Shown here: positions 44,493 to 52,714 of the stretch, one piece after another
Position numbering within the stretch: position 1 is the stretch's first letter
Layout of the letters: each line of letters opens with the position of its first letter
Assembly (NCBI GenBank): GCA_001897525.1
Contig: MKTB01000017.1
Span: forward strand, 248,001-312,000
Origin: Bacteroidetes bacterium 43-16
Lineage (GTDB): Bacteria; Bacteroidota; Bacteroidia; Chitinophagales; Chitinophagaceae
Direction: 5' to 3'
DNA: 64,000 nt
The notes under the pieces: model-generated
The model's input: only the letters and a program-made list of their open reading frames with translations
Databases searched by the model: none
What the model was told of the DNA's origin: nothing
Program-made: the position numbers and the translations under genes

Positions 44493-46369
44493 TGAGCCAT
44501 AAAGTATATATCAATGCCATCGGCAAACACTTACCCGGCGAGCCGGTGCCCAACGAAGCCATGGAAGATTACCTGGGCCTGATCAACGGTCAGCCCTCCA
44601 GAACCAAATCCAGGATGCTGCAGCAAAACGGGATCACTTCCCGGTACTATGCCATCAATAAAGAGCAGGCCTCTACCGACTCCGTTGCGGGCATGGCCGC
44701 CAAAGCCATCAAAGACACTCTGGCAAAAGCCAATGTGGCCGCAAAGCATATTGAACTACTGGCCGCAGGCACTACCCAGAACGATCTGCCCATACCCGGC
44801 TTTGCCAGTATGGTGCATGCCGGGACGGAGATCCCCGTTTGTGCGATCTCCAGCTTCCAGTCCGTATGTGCTGCCGGTATGATGGCCGTGAACCATGTGT
44901 TCCAGACCATCAAAAACGGGGAGGTGCAAAAGGCCGTTGCCTGTGCCGCAGATTTTCCCAGCCGCCTGTTTAAAGCCAAAAGATTTGCCCACCAGCAAGC
45001 CGTAGTGGCCCATGGCCTGGACCTGGAAACCGACTTCCTGCGCTGGATGCTCTCCGATGGTGCCGGGGCCTTCTACATGAGCCATCAGCCCAATGCTGAG
45101 CGCTTCAGCTTTGAGGTAGAATGGATCGATATACGTTCTCATGCCCACCTCTTTGAGCCCTGTATGTACACCGGTATGCGCAAAAATGCTGATGGCAGCA
45201 TGGGCACCAGTTGGATCGACTACGACAGCTTTACCGATGCAGATGCCGATGCGGCCCTCAACCTGCGCCAGGACATCCGCCTGGTCAACAACATCATTGC
45301 CCTGGGCGTACAGCATTTCTTCAACCTGGTAGATGCCGGGAAGATCGATCCCAAGCGTATGGACTGGCTGGTCGCACACTACTCCTCCGAGTATTTCAAA
45401 AATCCCATTGTCTCCCTGCTGGAAAAAGGCGGCCTGGTGATCCCGGAAGAAAAATGGTTTACCAACCTCCATACCAAAGGCAATACAGGGGCCGCTTCCA
45501 TATTCATTATGCTGGAAGAGCTGCTGAACGAGAAAGAACTGGTAGCCGGGCAGGAGATCCTCTGCATGGTGCCCGAAAGCGGGCGCTTCATCACCACATT
45601 CATGAAACTGAAAGTTATCGCCCCTACGGCAGAAAAAAGACAAGCCTCCATTGATGAGTCAGACGAGATCCTGGCACCGGATATCCGCATTGAGGGCAAT
45701 CCTACACAGGAGTGGCTCGTGCGCCAGCTCGTAGACACCTGGGTAGATTTTGAAACCCATTTAAGAAAAGTGCCTATTATACAAAAGATCTATAAGGGCA
45801 CCATCACCCTGGAAGATTATAAATTACTCTTACTGAACTTACGCCAGCAGGTGATCGACGGCTCGCAATGGATCGCCCGTGCGGCCTCTAATGTGAGCAT
45901 GGAGTATTTCGACATTCGTTCCTCCTTCATCTCTCATTCCAGGGATGAGCACCGCGACTACCAGATCCTGGAAAAGAACTATATCAATTGTGGGGGTAAT
46001 AAAGAAGACCTGTATACCGGGGAGAAAAATATAGGCAGTGAGGCCTTGAGCGCCTTTATGTTTCAAAGAGCCAGCCAGCCCAATCCTTTTGACCTCCTGG
46101 GCGGTATGTTCATCATCGAAGGGCTGGGCAACCGCATTGCAGGTAACTGGGGCAGGGCCATACAAGGACTGCTCAACCTGGACAATGACCAGGTATCCTT
46201 CTTTACCTATCACGAGACCAGCGACAGCAACGACAATCATTTCGAAAGATTTGAAAATGCCTTAAATTCAGACCTGCTGGACATGAATATGGCCAGGCGC
46301 ATTGCCAAGACCGCAAAAGTAGTGGCCAGCCTGTACCGGATGCAGTTAGCAGAAATCGGGAATTATTAA
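44492..46369 (+). CDS. KAS III fused to a heme-oxygenase-like diiron (HDO-type) domain
   Basis: This 625 aa protein joins two enzymes. Residues 1-375 form a ketoacyl synthase III-like thiolase fold with the complete triad Cys126 (SSFQSVCAAG), His296 (WLVAHYSSE) and Asn331 (GNTGAAS). Residues 400-625 form a helical heme-oxygenase-like domain with possible metal ligands in SHSRDEHRDY, GMFIIEGLG and YHETSDSNDNHFERF, as in HDO-type iron enzymes. A condensation followed by oxidation of the acyl product is a plausible activity (inference). Neighbours are a hydroxylase (1-nt overlap) and an unknown protein 12 nt downstream. Confidence 0.85.
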   Translation: MSHKVYINAIGKHLPGEPVPNEAMEDYLGLINGQPSRTKSRMLQQNGITSRYYAINKEQASTDSVAGMAAKAIKDTLAKANVAAKHIELLAAGTTQNDLPIPGFASMVHAGTEIPVCAISSFQSVCAAGMMAVNHVFQTIKNGEVQKAVACAADFPSRLFKAKRFAHQQAVVAHGLDLETDFLRWMLSDGAGAFYMSHQPNAERFSFEVEWIDIRSHAHLFEPCMYTGMRKNADGSMGTSWIDYDSFTDADADAALNLRQDIRLVNNIIALGVQHFFNLVDAGKIDPKRMDWLVAHYSSEYFKNPIVSLLEKGGLVIPEEKWFTNLHTKGNTGAASIFIMLEELLNEKELVAGQEILCMVPESGRFITTFMKLKVIAPTAEKRQASIDESDEILAPDIRIEGNPTQEWLVRQLVDTWVDFETHLRKVPIIQKIYKGTITLEDYKLLLLNLRQQVIDGSQWIARAASNVSMEYFDIRSSFISHSRDEHRDYQILEKNYINCGGNKEDLYTGEKNIGSEALSAFMFQRASQPNPFDLLGGMFIIEGLGNRIAGNWGRAIQGLLNLDNDQVSFFTYHETSDSNDNHFERFENALNSDLLDMNMARRIAKTAKVVASLYRMQLAEIGNY

Positions 46370-46381
46370 ACCAAAAACATC

Positions 46382-47269
46382 ATGTTGCACGATAAAGCCT
46401 ATTTTGAACAATTAGAGAACAATCCCCGCGATCCCAGCCACTGGCATGCCCTGTTCTGGGACAACAGTGTGCCCTTCGACCCCGATGCCAAAGCCGCCTT
46501 CCTGTACGATTCCGGGAGGAAGTCAAAGCAATACCTGTTGCCCGTAGTGCGGGTATTGGGGCGCTTCTCCATCATCCTGTTCCAGTTGTTGAAATTCATT
46601 ATTCCCAATGTGATCAATGCACCCAGGACCCTGCATAAATGCCTGTACTGGGGTATGAAATACTGGGTGTCGCCCGAAGCCAATTTTTTGATTCTCCGGC
46701 ATTTCTACCTGGGATCAGAAGTATTGCGCTTTATCAAAGACAATGTAAAAGGGGCGGAGCATATCCCCATGAATCCATTGAAACCCTTGTCGCTGAAAGA
46801 TATCAAAGACAATATGTTCCTGGAGCATGACCTTAACCTGTACAATTTTATCATTAACCTGAACAAGGCGATACAGGACCAGGGACTGAAGATAGAGAAA
46901 GCCGAACAGCCGAACTTTGATGCGATAGGTACGGGTAAGATTCCCTTCGAGGAGTTTCCCAACCGATGGACCAATTTCCTGGACCTGTCCAGCGCCATAG
47001 AGATCTTTACGCCCGTGTACCAGTTTTTCCTAACCGATAATGATTTCTGGCGCGCCTCCAATTCTTTGCAACTGGATGAGGTAATCGGCGTATACGCCGC
47101 CACGATCATGGATTGCCCCGAGAAGCTGGTGGCTTTGAACAATAAGCATCCCATGATACCTTTACCTACATACGGGGCGGGATTCCGGCTTACTTTACAC
47201 GGACTGTCTACAGAAGTATTGCATTACCTGATCAAATCGGCTAAAGTGGGGCAGGCGAAGCCTGATTAA
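46382..47269 (+). CDS. Unknown protein of the KAS III-HDO cluster
   Basis: The 295 aa protein has no recognised domain. It has one or two hydrophobic stretches (VLGRFSIILFQLLKFIIPNVI, about residue 58-78) and conserved-looking polar motifs (FLILRHFYLGSEVLRFI, MFLEHDLNLYNF, GLSTEVLHYLI), suggesting a mostly helical, membrane-associated protein. It follows the fusion gene by 12 nt, so it is very likely part of the same pathway. Confidence 0.75.
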   Translation: MLHDKAYFEQLENNPRDPSHWHALFWDNSVPFDPDAKAAFLYDSGRKSKQYLLPVVRVLGRFSIILFQLLKFIIPNVINAPRTLHKCLYWGMKYWVSPEANFLILRHFYLGSEVLRFIKDNVKGAEHIPMNPLKPLSLKDIKDNMFLEHDLNLYNFIINLNKAIQDQGLKIEKAEQPNFDAIGTGKIPFEEFPNRWTNFLDLSSAIEIFTPVYQFFLTDNDFWRASNSLQLDEVIGVYAATIMDCPEKLVALNNKHPMIPLPTYGAGFRLTLHGLSTEVLHYLIKSAKVGQAKPD

Positions 47270-47640
47270 GCGCCTCAAATTTGTCCTATTGAGCTTGGAA
47301 TTTGTCCTATTGAGCTCCGTCGAAATATGGACAAATTGAAACAAAGACGAGTGTCTAAAACGGCAACCAAATTTGTAATATTGAGTTCCGTCGATCCTTC
47401 GACATGCTCAGGATGACACATTTGAGGCTCCATTCTTGCCGCCCTTGAGTTTATCGAAGGGGCGGCAAGCTCACTGTGACAAGAATCTTGATTTTTAAAT
47501 AAGCTTAAGGAGATATCTAAAAGTACTATTTCGTCATTTCGACTGTAGCGTAGCGAAATGGAGAAATCTAAATATCAAGTGTTTATATTTGTTAGATTTC
47601 TCGACTACACTAGTTTTCGCTCGACATGACGACCATTTTA
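47270..47640. repeat. Dispersed repeat region
   Basis: Holds two copies of TTGTCCTATTGAGCT, a CTTCGACATGCTCAGGATGAC word and an imperfect palindrome. The palindrome reads GTCATTTCGACTGTAGCG... with its near-inverse around 47597-47635 (TTAGATTTCTCGACTACA). No gene. Confidence 0.7.
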
Positions 47641-47706
47641 AACAGCCCTATCTATTAATGGTGATGCTTAAGCACAGCTTGATCTTTTAACTGGTTTGGG
47701 AGTTTT

Positions 47707-47805
47707 TCAGTTAATGTTTCACTGCTTGCCGAAGGGCGGAATTTTAGCACAAAAGCTCAATAGAAGCAATCAGCCCCGATTTTGGTAATACCTTGTTGTA
47801 TGCAG
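47707..47805 (-). repeat. attC-like cassette site 1 (left end of array)
   Basis: Palindromic spacer. Its left arm has GCTTGCCGAAGGGCGGAATT, its right arm CCCGATTTTGGTAATACCTT ending GTTGTATGCAG. The motif TTTTAGCACAAAAGCTCAAT lies in the middle. It follows the cassette gene ending at 47812. Confidence 0.75.
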
Positions 47806-47811
47806 TTTTGT

Positions 47812-48261
47812 CTATTTCGATGTTACATACCTGCCTTGAATAACTCCTTCAACAAATAAGTCCAAATTACTTTGCATCATAGAATTTGTCAAAACCATTG
47901 TCATGTGATTTTTTGAGTCCTTATTTATTAAAGTTAATGCGTCTAGCAATGATTTGAGTTGGTCGATTGAATAAAAAGCATATGAATTGTAAATTGTCGA
48001 GTTGTAATATTTAAACTTAATACTTTCCAAAATCAGATTTGTCCTTTCTGGTGACCAATTATTTTCTATGGAGTATTTTTTTACTTTTTTCGTGCAGTAG
48101 TCAATAAAATACTCTTCGTGTTTTGTCACTTCAATTATTTTGTCAACTAGAATCACATTACTGTCCGTAGGCATTGCCATTGGTGGCGGGTCTGTTTGCC
48201 CAAATACAGTCGTGGCAAAAAAGAAAAATACAATTAAAAGGCACTGTGTTTTTATAGTCAT
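47812..48261 (-). CDS. Cassette gene: exported protein of unknown function
   Basis: The 149 aa protein has a signal peptide (LLIVFFFFATTVFGQ) and a mainly helical body (IIEVTKHEEYFIDYCTKKVKK). AT-rich codons. It lies between palindromic sites 1 and 2, so it is a single-gene cassette. No family is recognised. Confidence 0.6.
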   Translation of the reverse strand: MTIKTQCLLIVFFFFATTVFGQTDPPPMAMPTDSNVILVDKIIEVTKHEEYFIDYCTKKVKKYSIENNWSPERTNLILESIKFKYYNSTIYNSYAFYSIDQLKSLLDALTLINKDSKNHMTMVLTNSMMQSNLDLFVEGVIQGRYVTSK

Positions 48262-48333
48262 TGCGGTTTGTTATTTATACTTGTTTTAGTTATTAATAGT
48301 CAATTTTTTTGTTTGGAGAATGGTGCTGTAAAA

Positions 48334-48428
48334 TTACCGCTAACGGAAAAAGTATTGCCGAAGGCGGGGACCTTTAGCACAAACATTCAATCGAAGCCAT
48401 GCTTTTGGCAAACCTTCGTTACCTGCAT
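48334..48428 (-). repeat. attC-like cassette site 2
   Basis: Left arm CCGCTAACGG...TATTGCCGAAGGCGGGGA, centre TTTAGCACAAACATTCAATC, right arm CTTTTGGCAAACCTTCGTTACCTGC. Same layout as sites 1 and 5. Confidence 0.75.
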
Positions 48429-48440
48429 GCCCTTTTGTTT

Positions 48441-49103
48441 TCAATTTTCAAGACCTTCAATTTGTCCTTTGTCCTGATGTTCTCCAAGTTTGTTAAGTGG
48501 TTCAATTACCATTTTTATTACTAATTCTCGAATTTGTACTTCACTATAACCTAATCCACGAAGTATTTCAATTCTCTGACTTAAAACATTATTCTTTTCT
48601 TTCATTATGTTTAAGTCCCCCAACTCTTCCTCTTGTCTGCTTCTATACCTATTATCCTTTTTTCGTTCGTGTCTGTCTTTAATATATTCTCTAATTTGTT
48701 GAAGTGGATTTAACGAACCTAAAAACTCCCAAAATCCGGGTGATTGAATATTCACTCTTGATATTGATAGTCTTTCAGTTGGTAAGATAATTTTTTCAAT
48801 GTCAATTTTGTTTAGAATTTCTAAAAGATTAGTTGAATTTTCATAATTTCTAAATAGATATCTGTTGTCTAAAAAATCAAACCAATAAGGTTCTGGTCTT
48901 TCCAATTTTTTTTCTATGTAGCGAAATTCTTCCTTTATTAATTTACGTCTTCTTTCTCTGTCTTCTGAAAGAGTGTCTACAAGAAATTCAAAAGCATAAA
49001 TACTGTTATAAGCATTTTCAAAGTCTGTCAGTAACTCCTTAATTTCTTTGATTGTTCCAAGCCTTTCAGCTGTTACTTTTAATGTTGAAGTTTCATTCTC
49101 CAT
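48441..49103 (-). CDS. Cassette gene: helical protein of unknown function
   Basis: The 220 aa protein looks mostly alpha-helical with coiled-coil-like stretches (YIEKKLERPEPYWFDFLDNR; KDRHERKKDNRYRSRQEEEL). No signal peptide or membrane helix. Family not recognised. Single-gene cassette between sites 2 and 3. Confidence 0.6.
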   Translation of the reverse strand: MENETSTLKVTAERLGTIKEIKELLTDFENAYNSIYAFEFLVDTLSEDRERRRKLIKEEFRYIEKKLERPEPYWFDFLDNRYLFRNYENSTNLLEILNKIDIEKIILPTERLSISRVNIQSPGFWEFLGSLNPLQQIREYIKDRHERKKDNRYRSRQEEELGDLNIMKEKNNVLSQRIEILRGLGYSEVQIRELVIKMVIEPLNKLGEHQDKGQIEGLEN

Positions 49104-49136
49104 ACTTATAGTTTATTTTGATCGGTCTTTTTAGGG

Positions 49137-49174
49137 TTGCAGATAACGTTTTGGCAATACCTTGTTGGCGGCAG
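49137..49174 (-). repeat. attC-like cassette site 3 (short form)
   Basis: Compact site TTGCAGATAACGTTTTGGCA followed by ATACCTTGTTGGCGGCAG. It holds the ends of the palindrome without a long centre. Confidence 0.7.
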
Positions 49175-49179
49175 CTTTT

Positions 49180-49584
49180 TTAGAATTGGTTTGTCAAACT
49201 TGGCAATGGCAGTTCCCAAAGCCCTGTTCTATTTTCTTCAACTGACATTACAATTCTTTCTCTAAGTTTATATTCAAAATTAAATATTTCCATCAATTCT
49301 TTTTGCGGATCTTTATTGTGGGCTGTACGTCCTAGAATGAAATTTCCAATTGAGTTTTCAAACTCTTCAACATCTTTCCAAATTCCAACATTGATGAACG
49401 TATTATAATGCTTGCTTTCAATATCAAGTGTATGATGTTTCTCTACAACATTATCAATAGGTTTGCTAAAAAATTCACGGAATAACCCATCTTTAATTTT
49501 TGGCTCCATTGTTTTAATCCAAGTTTCTTTAAAAACTTCTTCATATCCTGCTTTTATGTACCACCTTACAATAACAATTACCAT
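49180..49584 (-). CDS. Cassette gene: ABM-like small protein
   Basis: The 134 aa protein begins VIVIVRWYIKAGYEEVFKET, which resembles the dimeric alpha/beta barrel of antibiotic-biosynthesis-monooxygenase (ABM) proteins, with THTLDIESKHY-like and EEFENSIGNF segments. Function unknown. It shares a cassette with the GNAT gene 10 nt upstream. Confidence 0.55.
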   Translation of the reverse strand: MVIVIVRWYIKAGYEEVFKETWIKTMEPKIKDGLFREFFSKPIDNVVEKHHTLDIESKHYNTFINVGIWKDVEEFENSIGNFILGRTAHNKDPQKELMEIFNFEYKLRERIVMSVEENRTGLWELPLPSLTNQF

Positions 49585-49594
49585 AATCTTATTC

Positions 49595-50071
49595 TTATTT
49601 TTCGTAATATTCTAAATTAGTATTGTACTTTCCTTTAAATGATTGTCCTTTTTTTGAAAAACCTTTTGACAATAAATATTTTCTCATTGTATCATTATCA
49701 GTTGTGGCAAATATTTTTTCACCGCCTAAATTGTCAAGTAGTTGATTGTTAAGTAAACGATTAATTCCTTTGACTCGATGTTCTGCTTTTGTAACTGAAT
49801 AGCCTAACTCTTGTGTTGGAATTTCTTTATCTGAGAAATTTGCTTTTTTTCTTACTAACTTGACAGAATTAATGTTCTTATTCTTTACTGCAGAAACTCC
49901 TATGAGTTCTTCATTTTCAGAATAGCAAAATGCCAAAAGGTTGCAATTCAATATCCTATTTTCTAACCCATTTGAATCTACTTGTCCTCCTAAGAGTACA
50001 AGTTCTTTAAATGAATCAAGTTCTTCTTTCGTACAATTTTCGGGACTTGAAATTTTGATGTTTTGAGTCAT
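49595..50071 (-). CDS. Cassette gene: GNAT-like N-acetyltransferase
   Basis: The 158 aa protein has a GNAT-like strand/helix pattern (ELIGVSAVKNKN; YSVTKAEHRVKGINRLLNNQLLDNL; LLSKGFSKKG), matching the acetyl-CoA loop and the final LxxxGF motif. The substrate is unknown. Such genes are frequent cargo in cassette arrays (family knowledge). Confidence 0.65.
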   Translation of the reverse strand: MTQNIKISSPENCTKEELDSFKELVLLGGQVDSNGLENRILNCNLLAFCYSENEELIGVSAVKNKNINSVKLVRKKANFSDKEIPTQELGYSVTKAEHRVKGINRLLNNQLLDNLGGEKIFATTDNDTMRKYLLSKGFSKKGQSFKGKYNTNLEYYEK

Positions 50072-50089
50072 AATACGGTGTTTTTAAAG

Positions 50090-50191
50090 TTGCAGCCAAC
50101 TTTTCGGGGCTTGCCGAAGGTGGGAATTTTTAGCACAAATGCTCAATCGAATCAATCAGCCCCTCTTTTGGTAATAACCTGTTACCTGCAG
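50090..50191 (-). repeat. attC-like cassette site 5
   Basis: Left end TGCAGCCAAC, left arm GGGGCTTGCCGAAGGTGGGA, centre TTTTTAGCACAAATGCTCAA, right arm CCCCTCTTTTGGTAATAACC and end GTTACCTGCA. The outer ends are inverted copies of one another. Confidence 0.8.
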
Positions 50192-50195
50192 TACT

Positions 50196-51557
50196 TTATC
50201 TTTTTTGTTTAGCTTTCTTTATTATTGGTCCTAAAACGATTGACTTCTCAAAAACCCTTTGATTTAGCTTGCGATAACGCCTATTACTAAGTCTGATTAT
50301 ATTTTTAAGAATTATGATTTTAAAACCACTGACTTTCAGTCTTTTTTGAACGTTGATTTCTACCTTTTTTTGATTATCTGATATTCTTCTAATTTGTTTA
50401 TGAATATCATCAATCCAAAGTTCTCTTTTTTTATTTAATAAAGCTTTTTCCTTTTCACTTAAGTTATTGAACTGAGTTGCAAAAGAATCGTCTAATTCTT
50501 GTATAATGTTTTTGTTGAATCTAAAAATTAATTCGTTATAAAAATTATAGACTTTCTGTAGTTTGAAATATTTCTTTTCATCTAAGCAATCAGTTATGAG
50601 GGCTTCGATAATTTCCAAACATTCATATAAGAAACTATGAAAAGTTAATATGTAATTCGCATAAGCGGTTGCTAATAATTCATAATTGTGATTTTGTAAA
50701 TACGTTAATACGATATTAGTACTCGCTTTGTTTCTATACAGTTCATAATATTCTTTTTCTGCATCGTTGAATGTTGAAAAGGATTTAATATTAGGTGTAT
50801 TGTTGTCAACTTCAATTAAAAAGTATCTATGATTTGTTTTAGTTTCTAGTTTTAGCCATTGTTTTCTAACAATAAGGTAGTTTTTTGAAAAGACTTCACT
50901 TAAATTTTCAAAATAATTTCTTTCTCGTAGTATCTGAAAAATCTTGTATTTATTTTCTATTGATAAGTTTGATGTATCTGATAAGAGTTTATGGAATTCA
51001 AGTAAGGTTTTGTCATCACCTATTTCCTTTAATCGAGTATTATATAAAAGGTCTGTAATCTCTACCAAAGTAGCCCAATTGTGGTTACTTAAAGTTCTGA
51101 GTTGAACTTCAACAATAATATTACTTGAGCTGTGTTTTAGATATAAATGAATTGATTTATAACCATCTTGCTGTGGTGCAATGATATAATCATTAGTTTT
51201 TATAATTTCAATATCAGGGTTTGATTCTATTTTAGATATTGTTTTATAGACCTCTTTTTCATTTTTTAAAATGATTCTACATCCTGCTATATCCCACATT
51301 CTACTGAAACGCATTTCAGGATACCTATCTAGTTTATTTATTATAGATTCAAATCTTTTAATTCTATATGTAGCTATCGAAGAATGGTGAATGTTTTTTG
51401 CTATTTTACAAATGAGCTTGAAAACATTTGCTAGGGGGACTTGATGGGAAGTTCTGTAATCCTGTAATGAATTAATTGTATTATCTGAAATTTCAAAAAC
51501 CTCATCTCTTATATTTTTTCCTAATCTATCAATTTCTCCTTTTGTAAAGTTTGTCAT
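50196..51557 (-). CDS. Cassette gene: RelA/SpoT-domain protein
   Basis: The 453 aa protein has a RelA/SpoT nucleotidyltransferase-type domain (about residues 60-190): RFSRMWDIAGCRIIL, DGYKSIHLYLKHSS, VEVQLRTLSNHNWATLVEI. No HD hydrolase or TGS/ACT domain is seen, so it is a small alarmone-synthetase-type or toxic SAS-like enzyme. A helical C-terminal half follows. AT-rich. No antitoxin gene is recognised next to it. Confidence 0.8.
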   Translation of the reverse strand: MTNFTKGEIDRLGKNIRDEVFEISDNTINSLQDYRTSHQVPLANVFKLICKIAKNIHHSSIATYRIKRFESIINKLDRYPEMRFSRMWDIAGCRIILKNEKEVYKTISKIESNPDIEIIKTNDYIIAPQQDGYKSIHLYLKHSSSNIIVEVQLRTLSNHNWATLVEITDLLYNTRLKEIGDDKTLLEFHKLLSDTSNLSIENKYKIFQILRERNYFENLSEVFSKNYLIVRKQWLKLETKTNHRYFLIEVDNNTPNIKSFSTFNDAEKEYYELYRNKASTNIVLTYLQNHNYELLATAYANYILTFHSFLYECLEIIEALITDCLDEKKYFKLQKVYNFYNELIFRFNKNIIQELDDSFATQFNNLSEKEKALLNKKRELWIDDIHKQIRRISDNQKKVEINVQKRLKVSGFKIIILKNIIRLSNRRYRKLNQRVFEKSIVLGPIIKKAKQKR

Positions 51558-51590
51558 TCGTCAAAAATTGTGTTCGTTTTTTCGAGCGTA

Positions 51591-51793
51591 TTGCCGCTAA
51601 CGGTTCAGGTATTGCCAAAGGCGGGGAGAAGGAAGCACAAAAGTTCGTTTCAGCACCACAGTTAGCAAAGCCATTCTTTTGTTTGCTAATTAACATTTTT
51701 CAAAGCAAATAAAAAATGGTTTTTGCGGATTAGAAGCAAAAAAGTTGAAATTGGACTTTCTGCCCGCTTTTAATAATACCATGTTATAGGTAT
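51591..51793 (-). repeat. attC-like cassette site 6 (long form)
   Basis: Left end TTGCCGCTAACGG, left arm AGGTATTGCCAAAGGCGGGG, right arm GCCCGCTTTTAATAATACCA with end GTTATAGG. About 100 nt of AT-rich filler lies between the arms. Confidence 0.7.
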
Positions 51794-51797
51794 TTTT

Positions 51798-52229
51798 TTA
51801 TTTAGGAAATAGCTGTAGTTCTAAGAAAATCTTTTCAGTTCTAATTAGTGCTTCCGTAATTTTAGAGAGGTTTGGAGAAATTAGTAAAACTTCAACGTCT
51901 TCTAGTTCTTTGTATTGTTCATCAGTTAATTTGCTTCCATAATCTTTTTTTACTTTGTCAATAGCTGTTTTGATATATCCATTAACTTCTCCACAAGAAA
52001 GCATATAATCGGCTAACATATCTTGTTCACTTTTCAATGATATTCGCTGTTTTTTATTTTTTATAGCCTCTGTTTCATAATAATATGTACCAGCATTTCG
52101 TATTAAACGTCTATATGTATCGGCGTCAGCGCCAGCAACGCCATATCTTCCACATTGATGAGCACGTCTTATTAAATATTCATAACTCATTGCATTGTCA
52201 TCGGAAAAATTATTTTTTGTATCTATCAT
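51798..52229 (-). CDS. Cassette gene: small helical protein
   Basis: The 143 aa protein has YEYLIRRAHQCGRYGVAGAD and a helical C-terminus. No known family. It is the second gene of a two-gene cassette, 4 nt downstream of the 89 aa partner. Confidence 0.55.
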   Translation of the reverse strand: MIDTKNNFSDDNAMSYEYLIRRAHQCGRYGVAGADADTYRRLIRNAGTYYYETEAIKNKKQRISLKSEQDMLADYMLSCGEVNGYIKTAIDKVKKDYGSKLTDEQYKELEDVEVLLISPNLSKITEALIRTEKIFLELQLFPK

Positions 52230-52233
52230 AATT

Positions 52234-52503
52234 TTATAATTTTAAAAAACAATCACCATAAATATCAAATCCAAATTTTTGCGATGCTTTTTCGTTTTTA
52301 GGAATAGCTCCTCCAGTTCTTAGATTTGGTATCAATAATTCAAATGGATTTTCTTTATATGCCCAATCATACACTCCCATATATAATCTTCCAAAATTGG
52401 TAAGTTCATCTTCCCATTGTTGTGAAATTTCGTTCATTTTTTTAAAAGCTTCTTCTTTTGAAAGTTCAGAGATACTTCCGTCAATTGAATAGTGTTCAAA
52501 CAT
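52234..52503 (-). CDS. Cassette gene: small protein, partner of 51798
   Basis: About 89 aa from MFEHYSIDGSISELSKEEAF; the ORF extends 14 codons upstream. It is acidic and helical in the first half, with WEDELTNFGRLYMGVYDWAY in the middle. Unrecognised. Small paired genes of this type can be effector and immunity or toxin and antitoxin, but no homology supports it. Confidence 0.5.
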   Translation of the reverse strand: MFEHYSIDGSISELSKEEAFKKMNEISQQWEDELTNFGRLYMGVYDWAYKENPFELLIPNLRTGGAIPKNEKASQKFGFDIYGDCFLKL

Positions 52504-52538
52504 AATCTTGTGTTTTTTGAATTTGTTTGGTTTTAAAA

Positions 52539-52580
52539 TTGCCACTAACGTCTTTCTTGACGCAAGTTATTATTATTTAA
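52539..52580 (-). repeat. Partial cassette site 7 (right end of array)
   Basis: Only the left-type end (TTGCCACTAACGTC) is recognisable. The expected partner arm is not found before the boundary motif. Confidence 0.5.
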
Positions 52581-52657
52581 ATCTTGTAATTGGTTACAAG
52601 TATTTGTTGAAATCTTATTACAGCTGTCGCAACAAAAATAATATCTCTCACATAATC

Positions 52658-52684
52658 CCACAATACTGGAAAACCCTACTTTTT
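52658..52684. repeat. Boundary motif shared with 14775
   Basis: Second copy of CCACAATACTGGAAAACCCT, followed by ACTTTTT, 31 nt before an ACGAGG terminator. It marks the right border of the AT-rich cassette region. Confidence 0.8.
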
Positions 52685-52714
52685 TAGGATAAAAAGCAGG
52701 GTTCTTATAAAAAC

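Noticed and set aside
44756-45654. Long antisense and second-frame ORFs in the KAS III gene
   Set aside because: Shadows of a high-GC real gene; no homology or start.
47270-47811. Hidden gene in the long intergenic stretch
   Set aside because: No frame of useful length; it holds dispersed repeats and a cassette-type site.
51798-52503. Proven toxin-antitoxin system
   Set aside because: Only pairing and size suggest it; no recognised family, so kept as a hypothesis.
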